Assembly: GCA_012064415.1 (NCBI GenBank)
Contig: SSNU01000081.1
Location: forward strand, 124,001-188,000
Source: Gyrodactylus bullatarudis
Lineage: Eukaryota; Platyhelminthes; Monogenea; Gyrodactylidea; Gyrodactylidae
Reading direction: 5' to 3'
DNA: 64,000 bases
The notes below the pieces were generated by a model. The model worked only from the letters and a program-made list of their open reading frames with translations, was not told the DNA's origin and made no database searches. Position 1 is the first letter of the stretch. Each line of letters starts with the position of its first letter. A program made the translations under genes and the position numbers. Below, in pieces: positions 45,813 to 55,793 of this stretch.

Positions 45813-47346
45813 TTCGCTTTAGTATATGGTATTTCAGAAAAATCATTTTTTCATTTAAATTTTTATAGCATATTTCTTTAGGCCCAATCAACGAAACTGA
45901 AATTATTTAGCGTAAACTTTGTCTATGCGGGACTCTAATAAACATGAAAAGTAAGGTACGAGTTAAGATTTCGCTAGGAATTAAATTTTATTGACCTAAG
46001 ATTCCTGTCGCTCATATAAATTACAAGTAACTCATCATCACACTATAAATTAATTTCAAATATGTTTTATTTTGGAAAAAAACTTGGACTAAACCGCATA
46101 AAGAGCTGTAGAAGATAACAAAAGAAACTTTCCCATACAAGATAATAGTACAAGCATCTCCACTAGTCTAAATAATTTTGACATTTTCTTTATAGAAATA
46201 ATTACCTAAACTTAACCACCCACCATGAGTTTCACAAGCAAACTATCTAGTGAATATATTCCAAGTTATACTTTTTCAATTATAACTCCTATGCTGACAT
46301 GATCCGTAATGATTGGAGTTATTTTGTTTTCTTCTTCTGTCCATAAATTCTATATCAAGAGCCTCTCTGCATTAGATCTTAAGTAAAATTACTGGGATAT
46401 GAGAAATATCTTGACATTTTTTAGGATTATTCTCAAAAATAGCTTCAAATATCTTTAAAACTCATTTAAAATTTTAATATATTATGCTACTTTGAATCGT
46501 ATTTTTTTATAATCAAAGTATTTCATTGATTAAAATATCTTGCCCAATTTAACATTGGTTTAACAGATTATACTTTCCAGATAGGGGGTGAGGTGAGTAT
46601 TGTGGACGTTGTAAATATTTTTAACAATTCCCAATGTTTACCTAAATATTAAGCTTATTAAATAAACCAAGCCAAGCCCTTAAACTTTGACTTCCTATCC
46701 TAAGGTATAATGGGAAAGTGAGAAATATTTATAATTGACTTTCCTCAGAAAACACAGAGTAAAAAAACGTAATAGGATTCAACTTTTATCCCAAAAGTAA
46801 ACACTGTAGAGGGGTGTATTCATTCAGAAAATTATTTATTAGATCAAATAGACTGATCTGAATAAAAAGTGATTTCTCCCTTCTGAAAAAAAATTATTTA
46901 TTTTTTCTTCTTGTCCGTGTACTTTTATTTGAGAAGAAAGAGTTGTAATTCGATTAACCAATATAGAAGATTTATTAATGAAAATAATCGTAATCAGATT
47001 CGGTCTTTAATTTATGGCCTAGATATATGGACGGATTGGGGAAAAGGATCTGAACAATAGACCTACATTTCTCTATTCTAATTTGATTATGGAAAAATTC
47101 TGACATGAATAATTATTACAATAGGTCGATTTGATTTATCTAAAGATCTCAATCTAAGGTGACATCTTCATGTCCTATCTGGCAGAGATCCAGATATCCC
47201 GATGCATTAAATCATTGGGAATATTAATATAATTCTTTCTATCCGGAGAATTTTGATATGTTTCATTATTCAAGATTAGGCATATTTGGCTGGGACTATA
47301 CTATAATATAGATTTAAATGAAATTTTGGAAAATTACCTATCGATA
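45813..47346. other. No gene recognised
   Basis: AT-rich sequence with no supportable frame or repeat. Confidence 0.35.
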
Positions 47347-47643
47347 TGTTACCGTTAATCTTGTTACTCTTGATAGTCTTAAGACTATCAGGTAGTCTTA
47401 AGACTAACGGAATGGTTTGTTAAACTTGTTACTCAGTAACAAGATTAACTGAAATCGTTGATAGTCTTTAGACTAACGGCATAGTTTAATAAACTTGTTA
47501 ACAGGTTTTAAGATTAACTAGCTATTTAGCAATATAATACACAGCTTGTTGATCTTGATACTCGGTAACAAGTTTGGCTGACTGAAATTGATATCATTAC
47601 GGGTTGATTTCTAATAAATCTTTCACTTTGTTTATCGTTCAAA
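47347..47643. repeat. Left terminal inverted repeat, Ginger-like element
   Basis: About 297 bp, complementary to 48444-48688 apart from an extra block around 47515-47585. It is built of repeated GTTAATCTTGTTAC-like words and TTAGTCTAAAGACTA-type palindromes. Such subterminal arrays usually serve as transposase binding sites; that role is inferred. Confidence 0.7.
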
Positions 47644-47672
47644 AAATATAACTCATTAATTCGATTTTGCAG

Positions 47673-47717
47673 ATCTCAATTTAGATGATGATTCATTACA
47701 AGAAGATAAATTCCAAT
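47673..47717 (+). other. Possible small upstream exon of the element's gene
   Basis: Preceded by TTCGATTTTGCAG and followed by AAT|GTAAGA, this 45-base stretch encodes acidic residues (DLNLDDDSLQEDKFQ). It joins in frame across a 29-base GT...TATAG interval (47718-47746) to LENIHDIPLLEPIPL and the main frame. A 29-base intron is implausibly short for most animals, so this may be a shrunken relic of the parent gene. Confidence 0.3.
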
Positions 47718-47886
47718 GTAAGAAAGATTATTAATTAATTTTATAGCTCTAGAAAACATTCATGACATCCCTCTCCTTGAACCAATACCCCTTGATGAGA
47801 ATATCAAAGAAATCTTTCCTCAAGATTACGATAGATTAATCCTGGACGCAGAACTCCAAGAAAATCACGATGAGAATCGTAAGAAA

Positions 47887-48291
47887 ATGATATCCAAGAC
47901 AGCTAGAACTTTTGAAATCGGCCAAAACGTTTTAGTTAGAGTGCCAGAGGTTGATAGGGCCAAGCTAGATCACAGAAACCTAGTCTGTGTTGTAGTAGAA
48001 GTCATTGATGAATCGTTCTACAAGGTTGGGACGAAGAATGGTGTAATTGATGGACTCTATTCAGCAAATCAACTTGTACTCCTAGATGAAAAATTTCTCG
48101 ATGTTGAAGATGTCCCCGAAAGTAGTTTTTCTCTTAGAAGACAGAGTTGTCTCCAATCTCTGGTTGATGGTCAAGGGTTCCTGAGATGTGATTGTCGGAC
48201 GAAGTGTGTCTCGAATCGTTGCAGATGTAGAAAGAAGAACTTACTTTGCAATTCAAGATGTCATAATAGCCTATCTTGCAACAATAAATAA
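47887..48291 (+). CDS. KRBA2-like / Ginger transposon C-terminal module (134 residues)
   Basis: The first in-frame ATG is at 47887, but the frame is open back to about 47719, so an N-terminal extension is possible. Residues 5-80 (TFEIGQNVLVRVPEVDRAKL, then YKVGTKNGVIDGLYSANQL) match the beta-rich segment after the integrase core in KRBA2-like proteins. Residues 101-131 form C-x-C-x3-C-x4-C-x-C-x6-C-x3-CH-x4-C, a probable metal-binding knuckle. No DDE integrase domain precedes it. It might bind DNA or the parent integrase and act as a repressor, but that is speculation. The frame has no defects, unlike the copy at 50441. Confidence 0.7.
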   Translation: MISKTARTFEIGQNVLVRVPEVDRAKLDHRNLVCVVVEVIDESFYKVGTKNGVIDGLYSANQLVLLDEKFLDVEDVPESSFSLRRQSCLQSLVDGQGFLRCDCRTKCVSNRCRCRKKNLLCNSRCHNSLSCNNK

Positions 48292-48443
48292 TTTTTCTAC
48301 AATTCTAAACTAATCTTATATTTTAAAATCTAATTTTGAGCTTTGGGTTACTAATTTAATATTTTGAACCTAGGTAATAAGTTTAACAAACTAGCCGGTT
48401 GAAATTGTATAGAAAGTCCCAAATACAATACACTATTGAATTG

Positions 48444-48688
48444 TTTGAACGATAAACAAAGTGAAAGATTTATTAGAAATCAACCCGTAATGATATCAGT
48501 TTCAAAAATTTAATTCAGTAATCTTAAAACCTGTTAGCAAGTTTATTAAACTATGCCGTTAGTCTAAAGACTATCAACGATTTCAGTTAATCTTGTTACT
48601 GAGTAACAAGTTTAACAAATCAATCCGTTAGTCTTAAGACTATCAGGTAGTCTTAAGACTATCAAGAGTAACAAGATTAACGGTAACA
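48444..48688. repeat. Right terminal inverted repeat, Ginger-like element
   Basis: About 245 bp, complementary to the left arm with few mismatches over the outer 170 bases and again over the inner 55 (GTGAAAGATTTATTAG and ATCAACCCGTAATGATATC). It ends TAACA followed by GATA. Confidence 0.72.
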
Positions 48689-48728
48689 GATATAAGAAAT
48701 TTAATTTTCAAGCATTTTAATATTAACC

Positions 48729-49047
48729 CACCAAATTTCGCTTCAAAATACCTTTCCATGCTTCTGGAATAAGATTTTAAAAATTGGGAAAATTTTCAAA
48801 TTAAAAACGTTTTTTGACCGATCAAAATTGTGTATTCATGGAAAATAAGAGAAATTTCTTTCTTGACTATTAAACAATTAAAAAAGAATTTAAGTCATTT
48901 TTGTAACTTTTTAGGAATAAATAATGTGAATTCAGGTTAAAATTATGAAAATAAAACATTAAGAAACGTTTTTAATTTGAAAATTTACCGTATTTTGTTT
49001 ATCTTATTCAAGAAGCATGGAAAGGTATTTTGAAGCGATATTTGGTG
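48729..49047. repeat. Foldback MITE with 84-85-bp arms
   Basis: 48729-48813 and 48964-49047 are reverse complements at roughly 85 percent by eye (core TTCAAAATACCTTTCCATGC). They lie only 40 bases beyond the Ginger-like element. Internal sequence is non-coding. Flanking duplications were not found. Confidence 0.6.
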
Positions 49048-49214
49048 AGACACCAATGAATACTTGAAGATTAAATTTTATCATATCGATGGCCGATTTA
49101 AGTAGTTTTGCAAAATTACTATACAAGATCAGGCAGTGCTCTTCTCTTAGTAATTGGTCCAGTGAATGAAGGGAAATATGGAATAGAGAATTCAAAACGC
49201 AGCTTTAGTTTCGA

Positions 49215-49310
49215 AATTTTTCACTTTTCTCTCCACTGTTTTTATATATTGGAAAGTCTTCGGTTTTTTTTCAGTTTATTTTTAATTCTTAAACTTTTAC
49301 AATTGAAAAT
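49215..49310 (-). repeat. Dispersed repeat B, inverted partial copy
   Basis: The reverse complement contains ACAGTGGAGAGAAAAGTG, the same block as at 43281 and 50267. The CTCTCCA half is altered here. Confidence 0.45.
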
Positions 49311-50240
49311 AATAATTTTAATTTAATTATTTAACTCTTATCATTTTAAAGTCATTTGATTCGGAAAACTACTATTTAAAAAAACATTTTTTAAAATTCA
49401 TTTGATAATTTATGCATAGTTTAAACTTGTTTGCACCAATACAGAAAACCAATGTTTCAGTGCAAGTGTCAGACTGATATTTGGAAGTGTAGTATCTAAT
49501 TTCTGTATGATAAAACTTAGTGTTAATGCTAGGATGAAACTTTATTGCACTCGTGTTGTATCTTAAAACTCCGTGCTAACTTAAAACTGTTCACACGAAA
49601 ATTATAACCATTTCAGACATCTAAATAAATATATTCCCCAACCTGTAATGTACAAAATCTGATATTATGACGCATCGCTAGGTCTCTTGAGATAAAAAAA
49701 GCTTATGTATTCTTGGGCTAATATTGAAATGAAACCCAGGCAGAGAGTTGAATCGTCAACGATAAATTATAAAACAAAGGTTATTTTTATCGTTATCCAG
49801 ATTTCTTGAAAAATAATAAACAAAACTCAAGGATCTTTCTCTTATCAGGACTACCTTGGCAACAATGCTCAAGTGATCTATCTAAATGAATAAGGCATAA
49901 TTTAACTTGAATTATATAACTTTTTTCCAAATATTTTATAGAAGGTTTGTTTTTTGGTTGAAATTACTAGAACTGCCTGTAATTGAAATTAAAGTTTCTA
50001 TATCTGGCTCCGAAATATCTTTTAAGGCAAAAGTATAGTTGAAGCGACTCTAATATGGCGGACTTTTCAGCCAAATTTCTTAATTTAGAAAATTGAAAGA
50101 AGATACATTTCTTGAAGCATCATCAGTGGTAATTCTTCAAAAATGATATTAGCTAAGAATTAATTCAAGATAATATTTTACAAATAATGAAAGAAATAGT
50201 AAAGTAAACGAAAATAAGAATAAAATGCAATCTGAAAAAA
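49311..50240. other. No gene recognised
   Basis: No coding region. The last 70 bases belong to an extended version of repeat B shared with 35555. Confidence 0.3.
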
Positions 50241-50314
50241 CACCAAAACTCTCCAATAAATAGCAACAGTGGAGAGAAAAGTGAAAAAGCTCACATTGGC
50301 CAAGGTTGTTGAAG
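50241..50314 (+). repeat. Dispersed repeat B
   Basis: Nearly identical to 43253-43327, with the complete CTCTCCA/TGGAGAG stem. It lies 21 bases before the left arm of the next element. Confidence 0.6.
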
Positions 50315-50335
50315 ATAATAGGAATAGTCTTTTTG

Positions 50336-51238
50336 AACACCCCTAGGATTTTTTCAGAATCTCTTTTCAAAAGTGTTACACATCAATAGAACCTTCATAT
50401 ATAATAAATTTTAATTCCAAGTACCATCATCTTGTGACGTATCCAATGAGACATACAATAGACCAGAATTGAATCAGGAAATAGTCATAGGCCATCTAGA
50501 GAACCAAGCCAAGATACTTTTGCAAACCAAAAGGACATTCAATGTTGGAGAAAATGTTTTAGTGAAAGTATCGGAAATTGATCGATCAAAACTCGATTTC
50601 AAAAGTTATTGTGTCTAATACTTGAAATTATAGAAATTTTCTACAAGGTCGGAACTAAGACAGGAATAATTGAAGGTCTTTTTTCAGCAAATTAACTGAC
50701 TAGGATCGATGAAAATTTCTTGTCAATCGAGGAAGTTCCTGAACTTATTTATTCAGTACAAAGAATGAAAAGTCTCCATTCATTTGTAAATGACCAAGGC
50801 TTCTTCAAGTGTGGCTGTAAAACAAAATGTGATACATTAAAATGTAAATGCAGAAAAGAAGGCCGTTTGTGCAATTCAAGATGTCACAGCAGTCTTTCTT
50901 GTAAGAATGAATAAATTTTTATGATACAGCTGTATTTGATTACTTTTTAAACAAACAACTAACTATAAATAGGAGAAAAACTCGAAGGATTATTTTGAAA
51001 AATTTACTAGATCCCAAAGAATTGGTAAAAGTTTAGATTATAAATGAAAGTTGATAAACTGATTAGTCAATAAAGTTCGTATGGATTGAAAATGAGTATG
51101 AAGTTTGAGGTTATAATTATAGATAATATCACAGGTATAGTTTTCATTTCTACCGCTATCATCTTCTGTAAAGCTTTTAAGGTTCTATTGATGTGTAACA
51201 CTTTTGAAAAGAGATTCTGAAAAAATCCTAGGGGTGTT
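50336..51238. mobile_element. 903-bp element with perfect 60-bp inverted ends
   Basis: 50336-50395 and 51179-51238 are exact reverse complements over 60 bases, starting AACACCCCTAGGATTTTTTC. They enclose a broken second copy of the KRBA2-like module. Neither TGT ends nor a target duplication is visible, so the outer boundaries or the class differ from the 47347 element. The sequence differs entirely from that element's terminal repeats. Confidence 0.65.
50441..50914 (+). pseudogene. Second KRBA2-like C-terminal module, disrupted
   Basis: The frames read QTKRTFNVGENVLVKVSEID and RSKLDFKSYCV, then a TAA. They go on with FYKVGTKTGIIEGLFSAN-like sequence (with frameshift and a stop) and an intact end FKCGCKTKC...CKCRKEGRLCNSRCHSSLSC. 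The eight-cysteine-plus-His spacing is identical to the copy at 47887. At least two stops and one deletion lie in the first half. The last 64 codons (50720-50914) are open from an ATG and could still produce the cysteine domain alone. Confidence 0.7.
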
Positions 51239-51299
51239 ATGATTCATAACTTATGAATAAACTGAGTGATTTTTCTTTCTAAATTCTGAAAGTCAAAAA

Positions 51300-51430
51300 A
51301 TTAGTTATTGTCAGTTAAACTTGTTACTAGTAACAAGATTCCCGGGATTCATGAGACTATCAGATAATTTTGAAACCGAGTAACAAGATTAACTGAAATC
51401 CAGTTAAACTTGTTACTATTAACAACTTAT
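51300..51430. repeat. Ginger-family terminal-repeat debris
   Basis: It contains AAACTTGTTACTAGTAACAA, then GAGTAACAAGATTAACTG and AAACTTGTTACTATTAACAA, the subterminal words of the element at 47347. It is probably the remains of another copy's end. Confidence 0.5.
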
Positions 51431-54400
51431 CGGCTCACTACATTGTGAGATCGAAAAATATACGTAACAATTCGATGAAGAATATTGAGTATCTTGAACT
51501 TAACCTTTCAAATCAAAGTCCATAGTAAAGATGTTGTCAATTACTTATTACAGTACCAACGGGTAGAGAAAACTATTCTTGGAGCATTGTAAATTATTCA
51601 TTATTTGAATTAAAGCGGATGCATGCATTGAAATAGAATAATGTATATTTTTATGATTTCTTTTCTTGGAATATATAGCTGTCACTTAGTAGACACTATA
51701 AACAGATAGAGAAAACCCATAATTCAAGCCCTTACTATTCAACGAATGATGATTCCTTTTTACACAAAATCTACATGCTTTAATGCGTACACATGTCTTG
51801 ACGAAGAAACCCTGCTTTTTTCGATATGGTTTACATAAATTAGTCGAAAAATATTTATCATTTTCAGTAAGCATAGTTACTAAAATCTCTTATTTATTTT
51901 TTTGGAGGTTCACTTTTGCATTCTGGGTTTTATTCTAACATCCTGTGAATAGAATAAAGTCTTGCGGATTTGAGCATACGTAAAATTATTAAATCTAATA
52001 TGTAATTTAGTTTATTGAAATAATCCATCATCGCTTTTGTAGAATTCAAAGATAAACGGATAAATTGGGTCTACACATCTTCCTCAATAGTATCCTGAGA
52101 GTATATTGAGACGGTTTATAATTTCTACTGACTTTTTCGGAAAATTTATCATGAAAGAGAGTTCTAGGTCATTTGAAATTAGTAGATTATGAAGGTATTG
52201 TAGCAACATGTTCCCAAATCTATTCAGTTGATAGGAACGTGTATTCTTGTTACTTTTATTATTTGTAAGATTAAAAATACCTCTAATGAATGAAAAGTGT
52301 GTTCGAAAAACTTCTTTTGAATAAAAATTATCTAATAATCTTCTATCTTTTGTAAATACACTGAATAGACCTTCTAGATCTATCTTCTACTTTTCGAAAA
52401 TTTCATCTAGAAGCTTCTACTTTTTGTAATAATTCCTATATAAAATTAAAATTGAACTCAAAGCTTATAAAAGCAATGTTATGCCTCACTAGGACAATGT
52501 TTCTCCTTTTACCGCAAGCATTACCTATAAAAGTACAAATTCAAGGTTCCTAAAATCCATCTACCCTTTTCTCTATCAATATAATAATGACCTAATCATA
52601 CTCACCTTTTACTCCTGTCAGTCAGGAGGTTATCTTTTATAAAAATCCTCTTTCGACTGTTCAAGAAGAAATGAATGTGACAATCTTATCTATCAAGTCT
52701 ATAAATACTCATGAATTAGATCTAGAATTGATTATTCTAAATCACTCCTTTAACTTATTGTATTTGTTTGAAAATATCATGGAATTTCAGCATCCGACTA
52801 ATTCGATTGCTTCTAACTTGAGTAGAGGAGGCTTGACTGTGCCAACTATCCAAATGCGAGGTCTTATCTTTTATCTGCTCAAATATCTATTTTGTAATAA
52901 ATTTAGTTACATCTTTAAATTTCAGACGTGATATTTCGAATATTCAAAATCTAAAGAGAAAATCCTTTTGAGTAATACTTGGAGTGATCTGATCAAGAAA
53001 AAATGCAAGCAAAAGTACACACAAAACTTTCCTCAATCTTGAATTTAATTAAATTCCTAATTTCTTTTCTTCGGGGAACTATAGAAAAAGATGTATCTAT
53101 GAATTAATTAGAGGGAACTGGTTATCTAATTTCTCTTCTCTTGAAAAAATCCCCCTTGAGATCATCGTAACTGGAAAAAAAAGATTTGAGCATTTTATGG
53201 GGGAAGAAATTCTCAACAAAGAATCTGGATTCCAATTTTAGAATACAACATGATTAATCTATCTTTCTCTCAGAGTTTGCTGTTGTTTAGTATTCTTTCC
53301 AGCTCTTCAAAAATTCAAAATACAATGGGACTTGATGATGATTAGAGAGCCTTACTCCTTTATCCTTTTCAGTTTATGAATGATGAATTGAAAAAAAAGA
53401 TTACTCCATTTATGCATTGATCGGAGATTTATGAATCTGATTCAAATAGAAATGATTGATTAGCCGTAATGAGTAGCCCTTCTTTCTTAGGGAAATGGCT
53501 GCCTTCTTTTCATTCATCGAATTGTTTTTATTCTTGATTTTCAACGATCAAACTCAAGCGAGATCCTACCCATATCAAAATTAATTGGGCTTTAACTATC
53601 AATACCGAATAACTCGAAATCTTTATTGTAGAATTTTTTTAAATGAACATTAGGGGTGGTTGACAGTTTTTCAGGAGCAAATCTACGAAGATATATATTA
53701 TCATTAATTGAAATATGCTTGAAAAAAGTAATTTCGATTATCAAATTTTTTTTCTGGTTTTGATTCTAAATTCTTTATCCAATGTTCAATCGGGAATACT
53801 TAGAATCTCAGATTGCTTAAGTTCCACAATACTAACAGGTTTCTCGCTTTATCAGTACCAAAATATCGAAAACGTAAAAATGATAAGAATCAGATACGAG
53901 TCCAACACCACGCCGATTACAGCTTAAATGTTTATCTCCATGATATATGAATGATAAATAATTCCAAAAGGTTGATTTATTTCTCTGGCAGACTTTTTTG
54001 ACACATTTACATGTCGGAATGATGAAAGTTTTTCCACCCGTCAAGCTTTGGCTTATCTTTCTTCTATAGATATACCTTCTGACACCTTTAATTTTTCAGC
54101 CTGATAGTCATTCAGGTTTATTATGGATAGAAAACTTTTCGAGGTTTTATATATAGATAGACTTTAAAAATGATTTAGAGACAGTCATGAACATTTCACA
54201 GTTTTTCAGTCTGAGGCAAACTTTTCTCTGAGAGTATTTCAAGTCGAAATAGTTTAGTGTTTCGTTGGTTTGAATCAAGTATATCTCATCTGTGCTAAGA
54301 CAACTTGTTTCTTTCAACGAAAGAATTTCTGATGCCTCTCGTACGTTTCAGTATTGAGAAAACCAGCTACTTTCTTCACTGGATTAGGCGTTGGTAATCT

Positions 54401-55340
54401 GAATTCTCTTCAGGACCGATGAAAATTAAACTGAATCAACTGGTTATTTAGCGTAGACATGTTAATTGCAAATGTGTTTTTTTCCTCTCAACAACATGTT
54501 ATCTCACCTAATAAATTTTGTCAACTATGCAATCTTGAGAGATTGTTGATAATTAATTTTAGGTCACACACTCATGGGACATTATAGACGTAAATATACG
54601 AATCCACTCTAATTAGGTATAAAAACTGATCTTCATTTACTTCCTATGGCAAGTATATTTGGGGACGAACAGGCAGGAATTTTTAAAAGAGCCTCACCCC
54701 CTCAGTATATAAGACTTTTCATTATCTTTCCCTTTCAAGGTGAGGAAATTACAGTTTCTATAATCCTTGATTGAATAATTTTTAAAAATTTCTAAGATTG
54801 AGTTACAACTAAAAATAAATAGCTATAAAGGTAGATTACAATTTCTGAAAAAAACCTTTTTAGACAAGAAAAAAAACATTAAGAATTATTACTCCTTCTT
54901 TTTGATTTGTCAAGAAGAAGGCCTAGCCTTTTCATGTGACACAGACAGCACTATTATTGGAATTATCGGTTTGCAATGGCTAAGAAAAATGGAGTCTAAC
55001 TAGCGTCTTATCTGTTAAAGAAGGAATTTTATTATTTTCACTAGGGCTTTAAAATGCTTAAAAAGTTAATTTTTTAAACATTGATTCCTAAGATCGTAAA
55101 AGTCATGGAACTAGCATGAAATATCCAGAAACAAAGCAAAACATCTTCCTTGAATTTGGCTCTTTAACGATGTCGAATTCAAATGAAGAAAATATGAATA
55201 GAATATCATAGTATTCTCAATAAATCGTTTGGCAAACCTCGAACTAAAATGAACGTAAAAAGTGCTAAAACATGGCCGAGAATGAGAGTCTTTTCTGAGA
55301 GTATTTATTTGAGTCTAGTTTTGAGGTTATATTATTTATA
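51431..55340. other. No gene that can be defended
   Basis: The best frame is 52671-52931 on the plus strand (86 residues, ATG start; contains SNLSRGGLTVPTIQ, reminiscent of motifs in transposon-encoded proteins). Its family could not be named and coding status is doubtful. Other frames (53715, 53832) overlap each other on opposite strands. Confidence 0.3.
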
Positions 55341-55793
55341 AAGCTAATATGAAGTTGGAAATCCATGATTTTTACAGAAATCTCCATGTTTTCATCAAGA
55401 ATTCGAATTTTTTAAAGATTTTTTGGAATCCTACTCATGTTGCCCACTTTTACCAGTTGAAGAAAAAAATTCTGAAAAAAATTATTTTTATGAAAAATAA
55501 GGCCATTTTTCAAATTTCGCGCCAAAATCCCATTTTTTTGAACTTTGAACCGGAAATTTTTAATGATTTGAAAGTTTGAGGATGATCAAAAGAGGTTTTT
55601 CAGGATCAAAATTAGACAAGAAAATCAATTCGACTGAATCTTATCTGATGCACAGCCTTATTATCGTTTGGGAGCTGAAATTCGAATTTTTGATCATTTT
55701 CGCTACTTGAAAATCAATGAAATTTCGATTATTCAAAATCTCTCAAAAATGGGGAAACTTTCGATAATTTGACGGTGCTAGTTGGCTGTCTTG
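55341..55793. repeat. Foldback element, right outer arm missing
   Basis: It starts AAGCTAATATGAAGTTGG and is close to 1510-2127 through the interior, ending near TTGACGGTGCTAGTTGGCTG. The frame at 55349 is a repeat shadow. Complementary to the truncation seen at 29337 and 45299. Confidence 0.65.

Larger units (their letters stand above)
47347..48688 (+). mobile_element. Ginger-like DNA transposon, internally deleted (1342 bp)
   Basis: The ends are TGTTACCGTTAATCTTG and the complement CAAGATTAACGGTAACA, with an identical GATA on each side (47343-47346, 48689-48692). TGTNR termini and four-base duplications are the described signature of Ginger elements, whose integrase is related to retroviral-type integrases. 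Inverted repeats span 47347-47643 and 48444-48688; the left has about 50-70 extra bases. They contain perfect palindromes such as GATAGTCTTAAGACTATC. Inside is an open frame for only the C-terminal module of a KRBA2-like protein; no integrase core (D,D-35-E) is present, so the element should be non-autonomous. Confidence 0.75.
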
